From the NCBI RefSeq assembly GCF_000175195.1, contig NZ_ACQL01000068.1, positions 62,001-126,000 on the forward strand: a stretch of DNA of 64,000 nucleotides. Direction: 5' to 3'. The DNA comes from Actinobacillus minor NM305. Lineage in GTDB: Bacteria > Pseudomonadota > Gammaproteobacteria > Enterobacterales > Pasteurellaceae. The position numbers were made by a program, and so were the translations under genes. Shown here piece by piece: positions 47,953-55,895 of the stretch. The notes under the pieces were generated by a model. It ran no database searches, was not told where the DNA came from, and was given only the letters and a program-made list of their open reading frames with translations. Positions within the stretch are counted from its first letter, which is position 1. Each line of letters starts with the position of its first letter.

Positions 47953-49463
47953 AAAAAGACGATTTTAAAGAATATATGGTGGCTGCAGGTTCACAGGAAC
48001 TTGTGAGCCGTTATGGAAGTGCTGGTGCTGAGTTTCTAAAAGGGCTTAGGGGTATTGATTATGAAACAGGGATTAAATTTGACCGTAGTTTGACGGATAT
48101 TGGTAACTACAAAATTAATCCTAATGATGTTGAAAAGACTGTTAAACAACAAGCAGGTTTTTCTGCGGAAGTCGCTCACGTTTCTAGAAAGAATGCGGAA
48201 GCAATTATTAATAAAACAGGTTCAACATTTTCTCGCAGTGAGGACATAGCTGAATTTGGGAAAAATCATAATGTAGTTGATATTGTGGAAATTACTGCCT
48301 CTGGAGAACAGATTACATCTCAGATGAAATTTGTAACTGATCCTGAATCATTACTTAGGAAAATAGCAGAGGGTAATGGGGGAGGAAAAAATGATTTATC
48401 CCGTTATATGAATGTTGACCGACTTGATTTACCTACTGAGCAAGTTGAAAAAGCAAAAGAATATTGCCGTAGAAGAGCCAATGAATTACGAAAAAATGCA
48501 GAAGCAGCTGCTAAAGCAGGGAAAACAGATGTTGCTGAAAAGTTAAACAAAGCAGCTGATAATTATGAAAAATTATCCACAAAAATTAGTGATTCAGGGA
48601 TTTCAACAGAAGAAGCAATTAAATATCGACTTAATCCAAAATGGGAAACAGCAAAAGATATTGCAAAAGTAAGCCATAGAGCAGGTATTGAAGGAGCGAA
48701 ATTTGGTGCAGCGATTGGGGGAAGTATTTCTCTAATTACTAATATGATTGCAGTGAGGTCTGGCAATAAAGAATTTGCTGATGCTCTTTTTGATACAACA
48801 AAAGATACACTGAAATCGGCAGGCGTTGGTTATGGGACTGCATTTGCTGGATCAGCAATCAAAGGTGTAATGCAGCAGTCATCAAAGGCGGCTATACGCA
48901 ATTTATCAAAAACAGGACTTCCTGCAATGATTGTTTCAACTTGTATTTCTACAGGAAAATCAATTAAACGATATGCTAAAGGAGAAATTAATGAAACAGA
49001 ATTATTTAGAGAGATTGGAGGTGTTGTAAATAACACACTATCTATAGCGACTTTTTCAATGATTGGGCAAATTGCAATACCTATTCCTGTGTTAGGCAGT
49101 TTAATTGGGGGAATGGTTGGTTATACATTAACAAATAATTTTTATCATAGTTTTTTAGATTCGCTTGATGAAGTAAAAGCTTCTGAAGAACGGTATCACT
49201 ATATAGAAATGTGTTGTTTAAGGGCAAGAGCTACAATGCGTGGATATAGGTATTACTTAGATAATTTATTTGCTAATAAACTTTCTGAGTTAAGAATAGA
49301 ATCAGAGAAACTATTTAATTCATTAGAAAATCAAAATACTAATATTGATGAATTTTGTCAAAACATCAATCAATTTGCTGATGTTCTTGGTAAAAAACTA
49401 CCATTCAATAATATTGATGAGTTTAATGATTTTATGTTATCTGATAGTACGTTAAAAATTTGA
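47949..49463 (+). CDS. Unknown 504-residue protein with glycine-rich membrane segments, operon gene 3
   Basis: Not recognised. Soluble N-terminal region (residues 1-160), a Lys/Ala-rich coiled-coil-like part (about 163-210), then a block of glycine-spaced hydrophobic segments (about 247-268, 291-306, 322-336 and 355-398, the last with IPIPVLGSLIGGMVGYTL), and a helical C-terminus (about 405-500). Small-residue spacing resembles glycine-zipper membrane modules of pore or effector proteins. It overlaps gene 2 by 4 bases. Low GC and many AAA/GAA/ATT codons set it apart from core genes. Confidence 0.8.
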   Translation: MKKDDFKEYMVAAGSQELVSRYGSAGAEFLKGLRGIDYETGIKFDRSLTDIGNYKINPNDVEKTVKQQAGFSAEVAHVSRKNAEAIINKTGSTFSRSEDIAEFGKNHNVVDIVEITASGEQITSQMKFVTDPESLLRKIAEGNGGGKNDLSRYMNVDRLDLPTEQVEKAKEYCRRRANELRKNAEAAAKAGKTDVAEKLNKAADNYEKLSTKISDSGISTEEAIKYRLNPKWETAKDIAKVSHRAGIEGAKFGAAIGGSISLITNMIAVRSGNKEFADALFDTTKDTLKSAGVGYGTAFAGSAIKGVMQQSSKAAIRNLSKTGLPAMIVSTCISTGKSIKRYAKGEINETELFREIGGVVNNTLSIATFSMIGQIAIPIPVLGSLIGGMVGYTLTNNFYHSFLDSLDEVKASEERYHYIEMCCLRARATMRGYRYYLDNLFANKLSELRIESEKLFNSLENQNTNIDEFCQNINQFADVLGKKLPFNNIDEFNDFMLSDSTLKI

Positions 49464-49475
49464 TAGGAGCATTCT

Positions 49476-50348
49476 ATGTTTTTAAATAAATTAAGTAATA
49501 ATGGAGTTAAAGAGTTATTTTTAGAATTGGCTGTTTTAGTTGCAATCTCTGAAAATGAAAAAGTAAATAGAAAAGATAATGGTTATAAACTTATGTTTTC
49601 TAATTATTTAAGCGATTATGAAATTGACTTACTATTTCAGTATGCTGAAGAAATGGGTAAAAAAGATTATTTGCTTGGATTATTAAATGATGAGAAAACC
49701 TATTTATCACGTACTGTTGAGGTTCCTTCTAAACTTGGAGGTGTAGCTCCAATTGTTGCTGCTACTGGTTTATTAGGTTTAGCTGCAGCCGCTGCTGTAA
49801 GTAAAACTAAAAAAACTGAAGAGGTTAAGTTCCCTGTAAGTACAGATTTCTCTCGTTGTCTTTCTGATGTTTTATCAGAAGTATATCAAGATAAAAAGAA
49901 TGATAAAGGAATCGAAAAAGAACTCTTAAGTAGAATATCTGAAAAAGGATTGAATATATTTGAGTTAGAAAAAGATGCTCTATTATTAGAAATAGCTAAT
50001 ATTCCGTCAGTAAAAGAGGAAATTATTAAAAAAACAGCTGTAAGATTGATATATATGAAAAAAAGTGGCGAACATCCTTTTATGGCAAGAGCACACCTAG
50101 CTGTGGGAATATCTCCATTTATAAAACATACCCCTATTGAGATTAATGAAAGAGATAAGAAAATTATTTTATTTGAATTGATATTTATAGCTTATGTAAA
50201 TGGAAATTTTAACTCATTTAAAAAAGAGTTAATTGAGAGTATTGCGATGAATTTACAGCTAGATATGGAATACATTCCAGAATTTATTGATGTTGTATCT
50301 GGAATTTCTTCGTGTTTCAGAGAAGCTAATCAACTGATTTCAGAATAA
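49476..50348 (+). CDS. Unknown helical protein with TerB-like C-terminus, operon gene 4
   Basis: A 290-residue, mostly helical protein. The N-terminal VKELFLELAVLVAISENEKVN and the C-terminal DKKIILFELIFIAYVNGNFNSFKKELIESIAMNL (as two helices) match the next gene, so the two are paralogs. The C-terminal pattern resembles TerB-like domains. Unlike its paralog it has an Ala/Gly-rich hydrophobic insert at about residues 88-108, a possible membrane helix. GGAG precedes the ATG. It is very AT-rich. Confidence 0.78.
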   Translation: MFLNKLSNNGVKELFLELAVLVAISENEKVNRKDNGYKLMFSNYLSDYEIDLLFQYAEEMGKKDYLLGLLNDEKTYLSRTVEVPSKLGGVAPIVAATGLLGLAAAAAVSKTKKTEEVKFPVSTDFSRCLSDVLSEVYQDKKNDKGIEKELLSRISEKGLNIFELEKDALLLEIANIPSVKEEIIKKTAVRLIYMKKSGEHPFMARAHLAVGISPFIKHTPIEINERDKKIILFELIFIAYVNGNFNSFKKELIESIAMNLQLDMEYIPEFIDVVSGISSCFREANQLISE

Positions 50349-50366
50349 ATAGATAGGGAGTTTTAG

Positions 50367-51044
50367 ATGAGCCTATTACAAAAACATAGTCGCAGTGAAA
50401 AAGAGCTTGCTCTTGAACTAGCTGTACTGATATCCATAGCAGACAATGAATTGAATTATTATTCAAATAATGGGACAAAATTATATTTTGATCATTATTT
50501 TAATGCAAATAAGAGAAATGTCTTAAACTTATATTTAGAAGAGTTGGATATTGAAAGGAAAAATTTAGATAAGATACTAAATTCTTATGATAATAATTTA
50601 TCTCAATCTATAACTAGAGCGGTTGATATTGTTTTTTCTAAATATAGAGATGATAGAAACATTCAGAAAGAAACTCTAAAGTTAATGGAAAAATTAGATA
50701 TAAGTATTATTAATGCTAGTACTGCTGCTATTAATAAATGTATGAGTTACATACCTATGATAAAAGAAGAAATCTTATATATGGCTTTACAAGGCATTTT
50801 AGATAAAAGAAATCTTAAGTTATCAGGAAAAGATAAGAAAATATTCTTATTTGAGCTAATTTACTTAGCTTTATTATATGGAAATTATGAGTCTATTATT
50901 TTTATTTTAAGGAAGTTATGTAATTTATTCTCTATTGATTTTGAATATGTTGATGAGTTTAAAGATATGGCGAAAGAGTATTGTTTTGCTAGAAATAAGC
51001 TAAATTCAATCAATGAAAATATAAGAGAGTTAATTGAAGAATAA
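50367..51044 (+). CDS. Unknown helical protein, paralog of gene 4, operon gene 5
   Basis: A 225-residue protein that shares the N-terminal ELALELAVLISIADNELN and the C-terminal DKKIFLFELIYLALLYGNYES pattern with the upstream gene but lacks its hydrophobic insert. The TerB-like reading rests on helix pattern only. A membrane-anchored and a soluble version encoded side by side suggests a hetero-oligomer, with the soluble form binding the anchored one. GGGAG precedes the ATG. It is one of the most AT-rich genes in the window. Confidence 0.77.
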   Translation: MSLLQKHSRSEKELALELAVLISIADNELNYYSNNGTKLYFDHYFNANKRNVLNLYLEELDIERKNLDKILNSYDNNLSQSITRAVDIVFSKYRDDRNIQKETLKLMEKLDISIINASTAAINKCMSYIPMIKEEILYMALQGILDKRNLKLSGKDKKIFLFELIYLALLYGNYESIIFILRKLCNLFSIDFEYVDEFKDMAKEYCFARNKLNSINENIRELIEE

Positions 51045-51091
51045 GTTTTTAGCAATCAATAAATCTAATCTATTATATAGGAGTAATTAAA

Positions 51092-52096
51092 ATGGTATTA
51101 CCAGTAATTCCAATTGCAATCGGTATGGGCGTCTCTGCTCTTTGGGGAGTATATAAGGGTGGAAAAGCAGTAAAAGATAATAGTGAAGCAAAAGATATTA
51201 ATGCTTCTGCTCAAGAAATTATTAATTCTGCAAATAAATCTTTAGAAGCTTCTAGAGAAATTTGTGAACAAGCATTAGAAGAATTAGGGCAGAAAAAATA
51301 TGATGCTCTAACAAAGAATATTCATTCATTTATTAATGTATTTGGTCGAATTAAAAATGTTGAGTTATCTCAAGATCAAAGTTTAGAAGAACTAAAAATT
51401 GCTGAATTTAGCAATGAAGTATTAGAAGAGTTGAAGAAGGAAATTTCTTTTTTCACGAGTTCTTCTCTCGGTGTTCTCGGTGGTTCTGCTGCTGGTGCTA
51501 TGGCTGCATTTGGGGCTTATAGTGGAACAATGGCTTTTGCAGCGGCAGGTACAGGAACAGCTATTAGTACATTAAGTGGAGCAGCAGCAACAAATGCGAC
51601 ATTAGCTTGGTTGGGGGGAGGTACGATTGCTAGTGGTGGATTCGGTATGGCAGGTGGTGCAATGATATTAAATGTGATTACTATTGCACCAGCTTTAGCT
51701 ATTGCTGGTTGGTATATGGGAAATCAAGCCGCTAAACAATTAAATGATGCTAAATCAAATAAAGAGTTGGCATTGAAATATGAGGAAGATTCTCGCACTA
51801 CAGTAACTTTTACAGATGGTATTGCAGAAATTGCAGTTAATTCTATCGAGGTATTATCTCTATTGCGTAAGGCTTCTCGCAGAAGTACTAAAGCATTAGA
51901 GAATATTACTTTAGAAAAAGGATTTGATTATCAACAATATGAACAATCAGATAAAGAAGTTGTGTTAAGAAGCTTGAAATTAGTCCAATTATTAAAAGCA
52001 GTAATTGATACGCCGATTCTTAATGAAAAAGGCGAATTATTAGGTGATGCAAGCTCTAATATTAATGATATTAAGAAAGTTGCATTAAGTATGTAA
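51092..52096 (+). CDS. Unknown glycine-zipper membrane protein, operon gene 6
   Basis: A 334-residue protein: N-terminal hydrophobic segment (about residues 2-20), helical/coiled-coil region (about 30-118), a long Gly/Ala-rich hydrophobic hairpin (about 124-215, with SLGVLGGSAAGAMAAFGAYSG and WLGGGTIASGGFGMAGG), and a helical C-terminus. The central part looks like a membrane-inserting glycine zipper of the kind found in pore-forming or membrane-remodelling proteins. It has a strong GGAG site. Family and function are unknown. Confidence 0.8.
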   Translation: MVLPVIPIAIGMGVSALWGVYKGGKAVKDNSEAKDINASAQEIINSANKSLEASREICEQALEELGQKKYDALTKNIHSFINVFGRIKNVELSQDQSLEELKIAEFSNEVLEELKKEISFFTSSSLGVLGGSAAGAMAAFGAYSGTMAFAAAGTGTAISTLSGAAATNATLAWLGGGTIASGGFGMAGGAMILNVITIAPALAIAGWYMGNQAAKQLNDAKSNKELALKYEEDSRTTVTFTDGIAEIAVNSIEVLSLLRKASRRSTKALENITLEKGFDYQQYEQSDKEVVLRSLKLVQLLKAVIDTPILNEKGELLGDASSNINDIKKVALSM

Positions 52097-52117
52097 TAAA
52101 AAATGAGGTAGTTTAAA

Positions 52118-52495
52118 ATGGGATTTTTCGATTTTTTAGGAAAAGTTGGTAAAAGTATCAATGATTCAATGCAATCAGCTATGGAGGATAAGATCATTGA
52201 TCTATGGCAACGACTTAAAAACTCTGATGAAGATAGAATTGCATCATATCTCAATTCTAAAGAAAGAATAACAAATTTAGATTGTACAGCTATTTTAGCT
52301 ATTTATTATCGACATCAAAGGTATGGTGTAGATTCTGTATTAAGCAGGGTAAACCATAATAGTGAAGATATTATTCAGCAAACCTTAAAGTTGTGTGGAC
52401 ATAATATGATCCAACTTTCTAAAAAGAGTCCAATGAGAGAAATTCAGCAAACAGCAGATAAATTCATTGCAGATTATCGTAAAAATACATACTAG
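52118..52495 (+). CDS. Unknown 125-residue protein, operon gene 7
   Basis: Not recognised. It begins with an amphipathic MGFFDFLGKVGKSINDSMQ, which may touch membranes, followed by helices (DKIIDLWQRLKNSDEDRIASYL and CTAILAIYYRHQ) and a basic C-terminus. It is the last gene before the terminator at 52511. GAGG precedes the ATG at a suitable distance. Confidence 0.75.
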   Translation: MGFFDFLGKVGKSINDSMQSAMEDKIIDLWQRLKNSDEDRIASYLNSKERITNLDCTAILAIYYRHQRYGVDSVLSRVNHNSEDIIQQTLKLCGHNMIQLSKKSPMREIQQTADKFIADYRKNTY

Positions 52496-52510
52496 TATTT
52501 TTATAATGAA

Positions 52511-52539
52511 GGGATATTTAAGGTTAAATATCCCTTTTT
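52511..52539 (+). terminator. Terminator of the WYL-led operon
   Basis: A perfect 11-bp inverted repeat, GGGATATTTAA (52511-52521) and TTAAATATCCC (52524-52534), followed by TTTTTAT. It marks the end of the operon starting at 46718. Confidence 0.9.
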
Positions 52540-52569
52540 ATTTAAAATATAAAGAATAAGGATTAACAA

Positions 52570-52788
52570 ATGAACTTCGAAGAACAACTTGTTAAAGAAG
52601 TCGTTGCTCGCATGAGTGAAGAACAAAAATGGGAAACGTTCAAGGCGCTTCAAAAGTTTGATTTTGATGAAATGGATAGAATGTTTGAAGAATATGATAA
52701 AAAACTTAGAGATATTGAACAAACACTCAGAAATAGTGAACAGCTCTTGGAAAAGATGAAAGCTGAACATAACTTTAGAACGGTGTAA
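52570..52788 (+). CDS. Small coiled-coil protein
   Basis: A 72-residue, highly charged protein predicted to be nearly all helix (EEQLVKEVVARMSEEQKW, then DKKLRDIEQTLRNSEQLLEKM with heptad spacing). AAGGA lies 8 bases before the ATG. It follows the operon terminator, so it has its own promoter or depends on read-through. Codon use is more like core genes than like the operon. No function is assigned. Confidence 0.6.
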   Translation: MNFEEQLVKEVVARMSEEQKWETFKALQKFDFDEMDRMFEEYDKKLRDIEQTLRNSEQLLEKMKAEHNFRTV

Positions 52789-52864
52789 TAGCAAAATAGT
52801 CGCTAAAAAAATGGCTTAAAGCCTTATAAGCACAGAACGTTAAACCCTATTTTTGAAATATGAA

Positions 52865-53115
52865 TAAAAAATAGACTACTTTGCCAAAGCCTGAAAACAA
52901 AGAAATATGGTATGCAAAATAATACTCAACGTTATTTTTGTAGTGAATGTCATAAAATATTTATCTTAAAAAATAAATTAGATACAAATTAAGATTTGGA
53001 CTGATGTACATAGGGTAAACAAACCCATCAATAACTTTCCGTTAAATATCATTGTTCAATTAGAACGATTCAAAGATATATTGATAAAGTGCTTAAAATA
53101 CCTTTGAATCCACCT
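52865..53115 (+). pseudogene. Transposase remnant (zinc-ribbon and HTH part)
   Basis: Degraded N-terminal part of an insertion-sequence transposase. The frame from 52912 reads QRYFCSECHKIFILKNKLD (zinc-ribbon second half), then in-frame stops and compensating frameshifts around IWTD/VHGKQTHQ, then YHCSIRTIQRYIDKVLKIP (helix-turn-helix). Just upstream, in another frame, PKPENKEIWYAK looks like a decayed first zinc knuckle. The catalytic domain is missing. The IS family is uncertain. It marks past mobile-element activity at the right edge of the accessory operon. Confidence 0.7.
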
Positions 53116-53165
53116 TTCACTATAAAGTGATTTCCCCCAATGGTAAAAAATAACCGCTTGTTTGT

Positions 53166-53184
53166 GTTTTACATTTGTTTTACA
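53166..53184. promoter_or_regulatory. Direct repeats upstream of the toxin-antitoxin pair
   Basis: GTTTTACA occurs at 53166-53173 and 53177-53184, 11 bases apart (one helical turn), just upstream of the antitoxin gene. It could be the operator for ribbon-helix-helix autoregulation. A full uptake signal sits immediately upstream (53153-53161). Confidence 0.4.
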
Positions 53185-53208
53185 CTATGCTTAAACATAG
53201 GGGGAACA

Positions 53209-53457
53209 ATGTCAAACTTAAATATTCGTATTGATGAAGTGGTAAAACAACAAGCATTTGAAGCTTTTGATAACTTAGGGATCAGCCCGTCAGATGCCAT
53301 ACGATCATTCTTAGCGTATGTAGCGGAAACAGGTAGAATGCCAATCAAACAAATTATCGTATCTGACGAAGATGTGGAATTGTATGAGCTTGTTAAAAAG
53401 CGTTTGAATGAACCTGAAAAAATCAAAAATACAACCCTTGATGAATTATTCTCGTAG
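53209..53457 (+). CDS. RelB/DinJ-family antitoxin
   Basis: An 82-residue ribbon-helix-helix antitoxin. The N-terminal NLNIRIDEVVKQQAFEAFDNLGISPSDAIRSFL is the DinJ/RelB DNA-binding part; the acidic C-terminus (NEPEKIKNTTLDELFS) should wrap the toxin. I use the ATG at 53209 with GGGGGAA before it rather than an earlier in-frame codon. The toxin gene starts 8 bases after the stop. Confidence 0.88.
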   Translation: MSNLNIRIDEVVKQQAFEAFDNLGISPSDAIRSFLAYVAETGRMPIKQIIVSDEDVELYELVKKRLNEPEKIKNTTLDELFS

Positions 53458-53465
53458 GTTGTTGT

Positions 53466-53753
53466 ATGGTCTATTCAATTAAGGTTCACGATGATTTTGT
53501 TGAAGAGTTGAATAAACTTGATACGGCAATTAAAACACAGTTGCGTAAAAAACTCGACAAAGTGGTTGAAAATCCGCATATTCCAAAGAACCGACTTGCA
53601 GGCGGATTGCATAATTGTTATAAGATCAAACTCAAACGATCAGGTATTCGTTTGGTTTATCAAGTTAATGATGATGAAATCTATATTCTTTTACTAACCG
53701 TGGGTAAAAGAGCGGATAATGAAGTTTATGAAACGGCGTTAAAACGATTGTAA
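53466..53753 (+). CDS. RelE/ParE-superfamily toxin
   Basis: A 95-residue RelE-fold protein: VYSIKVHDDFVEELNKLD start, a helical hairpin (TQLRKKLDKVVENP), AGGLHNCYKIKLKRSGIRLVYQV and a C-terminal VGKRADNEVYETALKRL. Such toxins usually cut mRNA at the ribosome. Arg/Lys/Tyr residues typical of the RelE active site are present. It is paired with the antitoxin gene upstream. Confidence 0.88.
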   Translation: MVYSIKVHDDFVEELNKLDTAIKTQLRKKLDKVVENPHIPKNRLAGGLHNCYKIKLKRSGIRLVYQVNDDEIYILLLTVGKRADNEVYETALKRL

Positions 53754-53837
53754 ATTAATTGGAGCAGTTGTATTGTTGGAACTTGTTCTAGCAAGTAAAA
53801 TTCATTGCTAACCATCACTTATACCGAGCATAAAATT

Positions 53838-54518
53838 ATGAACAATCTATCAAATACTGAACAACTTCGAACCTACTTCCGTGAACAACGTGATATTCAA
53901 AATTTCCCTGATAATTTCCGTTTGCGTATTCATCGTGCTTTAAGTTGGTTAGGCAAAGCAGAAAAATTAGACATATCTAAAGAGTTAGATATGAAATTTA
54001 TCTGTTTATGGATTGCCTTTAATGCGGCTTATGCAAGGGAATTAGAAGACAATACAGGTAAAGATCGCGCAACCTTTAATGAGTTTTTACTTAGAATCTG
54101 TGCCTTTGACAAAGAGCAGGTTATTTATAACTTAGTTTGGAAAAAATTCTCTCAATCTATCCGCTTGTTATTAGACAATAAATATGTCTTTCAGCCATTT
54201 TGGGATTTTCATAACGATAAAATTTCAGAAAAAGATTACTTGATGGCAGAAATGAAAGAGCGTGAGCGTTTTTTGTCAGCATTGGAGCAGCAAAAAACAG
54301 AGCGGATCTTAGATGTAATGTTTAGCCGTTTATATACGTTACGAAATCAAATTTTGCACGGTGGGGCGACATTTGATAGTCGGGTAAACCGTGAGCAGCT
54401 TAAAGATGGTTGTAATATTTTATCTTTACTAATTCCAGCAATGCTTCAAATTATGATGGAAAATCATTCTGAAATTGATTGGGGCAAACCGTTTTATCCG
54501 GTGGTAAATGCCTTATAA
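53838..54518 (+). CDS. HEPN-like protein
   Basis: A 226-residue, largely helical protein with the motif LRNQILHGG at residues 168-176, where Arg169-Asn170-x3-His174 matches the RX4-6H ribonuclease-like signature of HEPN domains (Apea-like type). The rest is charged helices. HEPN proteins are frequent in defence and toxin-antitoxin loci, and this one follows a RelBE pair. No MNT partner is adjacent. I use the ATG at 53838 rather than an earlier non-ATG codon. RNase activity is inferred. Confidence 0.7.
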   Translation: MNNLSNTEQLRTYFREQRDIQNFPDNFRLRIHRALSWLGKAEKLDISKELDMKFICLWIAFNAAYARELEDNTGKDRATFNEFLLRICAFDKEQVIYNLVWKKFSQSIRLLLDNKYVFQPFWDFHNDKISEKDYLMAEMKERERFLSALEQQKTERILDVMFSRLYTLRNQILHGGATFDSRVNREQLKDGCNILSLLIPAMLQIMMENHSEIDWGKPFYPVVNAL

Positions 54519-54520
54519 AA

Positions 54521-54543
54521 AAAGCACCTCTAAGAGGTGCTTT
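54521..54543 (-). terminator. Terminator of grcA
   Basis: AAAGCACCTC / GAGGTGCTTT stem with a short loop; on the minus strand it is followed by a run of T. It lies between the convergent HEPN and grcA genes and can act on both. Confidence 0.85.
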
Positions 54544-54562
54544 CTTGATGGAAAAGCTGATA

Positions 54563-54949
54563 TTATAAGCTTTCTGTGAAAGTACGAGTAATTACATCGC
54601 GTTGTTGTTCTGGAGTTAATGAGTTAAAACGTACTGCATAACCAGAAACACGAATAGTTAATTGTGGATATTTTTCTGGGTTTTTAACTGCATCTTCTAA
54701 TGTTTCACGGCGTAATACGTTTACGTTTAAGTGCTGCCCACCTTCAACTTTGATTGTTGGAGCAACATTAACTGGTACTTCACGGTATGAAATTTGACCT
54801 AAATCGCTGATTGCAACAACTTCGTCTTCTTTGTAAACGTTACCTTTAGAAGCAATGCAACGAGCTTCGTTTTTTGCTTCGTCTAATAACCAGAAAGAAT
54901 TTAATAAGTTGCTGTTTGTTGATTCGGTAATTTGTACACCTTTAATCAT
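54563..54949 (-). CDS. grcA: Autonomous glycyl radical cofactor GrcA
   Basis: A 128-residue YfiD-type protein that replaces the oxygen-damaged C-terminus of pyruvate formate-lyase. The glycyl-radical motif [17 protein letters not shown] is near the C-terminus (Gly about residue 104), and [18 protein letters not shown] precedes it. Its neighbour ung is also the E. coli neighbour. An imperfect FNR-like sequence is upstream, but its spacing is not convincing. Confidence 0.96.
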   Translation of the reverse strand: MIKGVQITESTNSNLLNSFWLLDEAKNEARCIASKGNVYKEDEVVAISDLGQISYREVPVNVAPTIKVEGGQHLNVNVLRRETLEDAVKNPEKYPQLTIRVSGYAVRFNSLTPEQQRDVITRTFTESL

Positions 54950-55142
54950 TTTGAACTCCTAAATAGATGAGATGATTGATTATTAAAAAATTTTAAAATT
55001 TCAAAAAAATTTGATAGGCTCATTATACTCCTCTTGATGAGAATTACGATAAAAATTTAAACATTTTTGATACGGAAGTATTTATTTGGTTAAATAATGG
55101 TCAGTTTAATGGTTTGCTAAATTTATAACTATAGGTAGATAT

Positions 55143-55814
55143 ATGAAAACATGGAAAGAAGCGCTAGGGGAAGAGAAACAACAACCTTACTTTCAACATA
55201 TTTTGCAACAAGTGCATCATGAGAGAATGAGCGGTAAAATTGTTTATCCGCCTCAAAATGAAGTATTTAGTGCTTTTTCTCTTACTGAGTTTTGTGATGT
55301 AAAAGTGGTTATATTGGGCCAGGATCCTTATCACGGTCCTAATCAAGCGCATGGTTTAGCCTTTTCGGTTAAGCCTCCGGTTGCTCCACCGCCTTCATTA
55401 GTGAATATGTATAAGGAGCTTTCGCAAGATATTGAGGGATTTCAAATTCCTCAGCATGGCTATTTAGTTGATTGGGCAAAGCAAGGTGTATTATTGCTTA
55501 ATACGGTTTTAACTGTTCAGCAAGGAATGGCGCATTCTCATGCCAAATTGGGGTGGGAAACCTTTACAGATAAAGTTATTGCACAGCTTAATGAACATCG
55601 TGAAAATATCGTCTTTTTACTTTGGGGGAGTCATGCTCAAAAGAAAGGACAATTTATTGATAGAAGCCGTCATTGTGTTTTAACGGCGCCACATCCTTCT
55701 CCATTATCAGCGCATCGGGGCTTTTTCGGGTGTAAGCATTTTTCTAAAGCAAATACTTATTTACGAGAAAAGGGGATTCCAGAGATTCACTGGCAATTGC
55801 CATTAAATGCCTAG
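55143..55814 (+). CDS. ung: Uracil-DNA glycosylase
   Basis: Family 1 uracil-DNA glycosylase that starts base-excision repair of deaminated cytosine. The 223 residues carry the catalytic Asp motif [18 protein letters not shown] (about residue 61), the LLNTVLTV region (about 120) and the C-terminal minor-groove motif [13 protein letters not shown] (about 184). It is divergent from grcA. A hairpin of the four-hairpin repeat family follows. Confidence 0.97.
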   Translation: MKTWKEALGEEKQQPYFQHILQQVHHERMSGKIVYPPQNEVFSAFSLTEFCDVKVVILGQDPYHGPNQAHGLAFSVKPPVAPPPSLVNMYKELSQDIEGFQIPQHGYLVDWAKQGVLLLNTVLTVQQGMAHSHAKLGWETFTDKVIAQLNEHRENIVFLLWGSHAQKKGQFIDRSRHCVLTAPHPSPLSAHRGFFGCKHFSKANTYLREKGIPEIHWQLPLNA

Positions 55815-55862
55815 GAGATTAAAAATCTTGAAGGTGGTACACCAACTTTAGGCTTCTAGACG

Positions 55863-55889
55863 AACCTAGCACGGCTTGTGCTAGGTTAT
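55863..55889. repeat. Single-hairpin fragment of the four-hairpin repeat
   Basis: AACCTAGCAC / GTGCTAGGTT with loop GGCTT, followed by AT. It is the last hairpin of the elements at 16337 and 45919, with one loop change. It lies between the convergent ung and glycosyltransferase genes, probably serving as a terminator. Confidence 0.85.
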
Positions 55890-55895
55890 TTTGCG

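Noticed and set aside
52501-52794. Minus-strand open frame of 97 codons over the small coiled-coil gene
   Set aside because: It overlaps the terminator hairpin and is antisense to the better supported plus-strand gene with a ribosome site.
55034-55047. FNR-like TTGAT-N4-ATTAC upstream of grcA
   Set aside because: Two of ten conserved bases differ and its distance to the likely -10 (ATTATA, 55022-55027) does not fit the -41.5 activator position.
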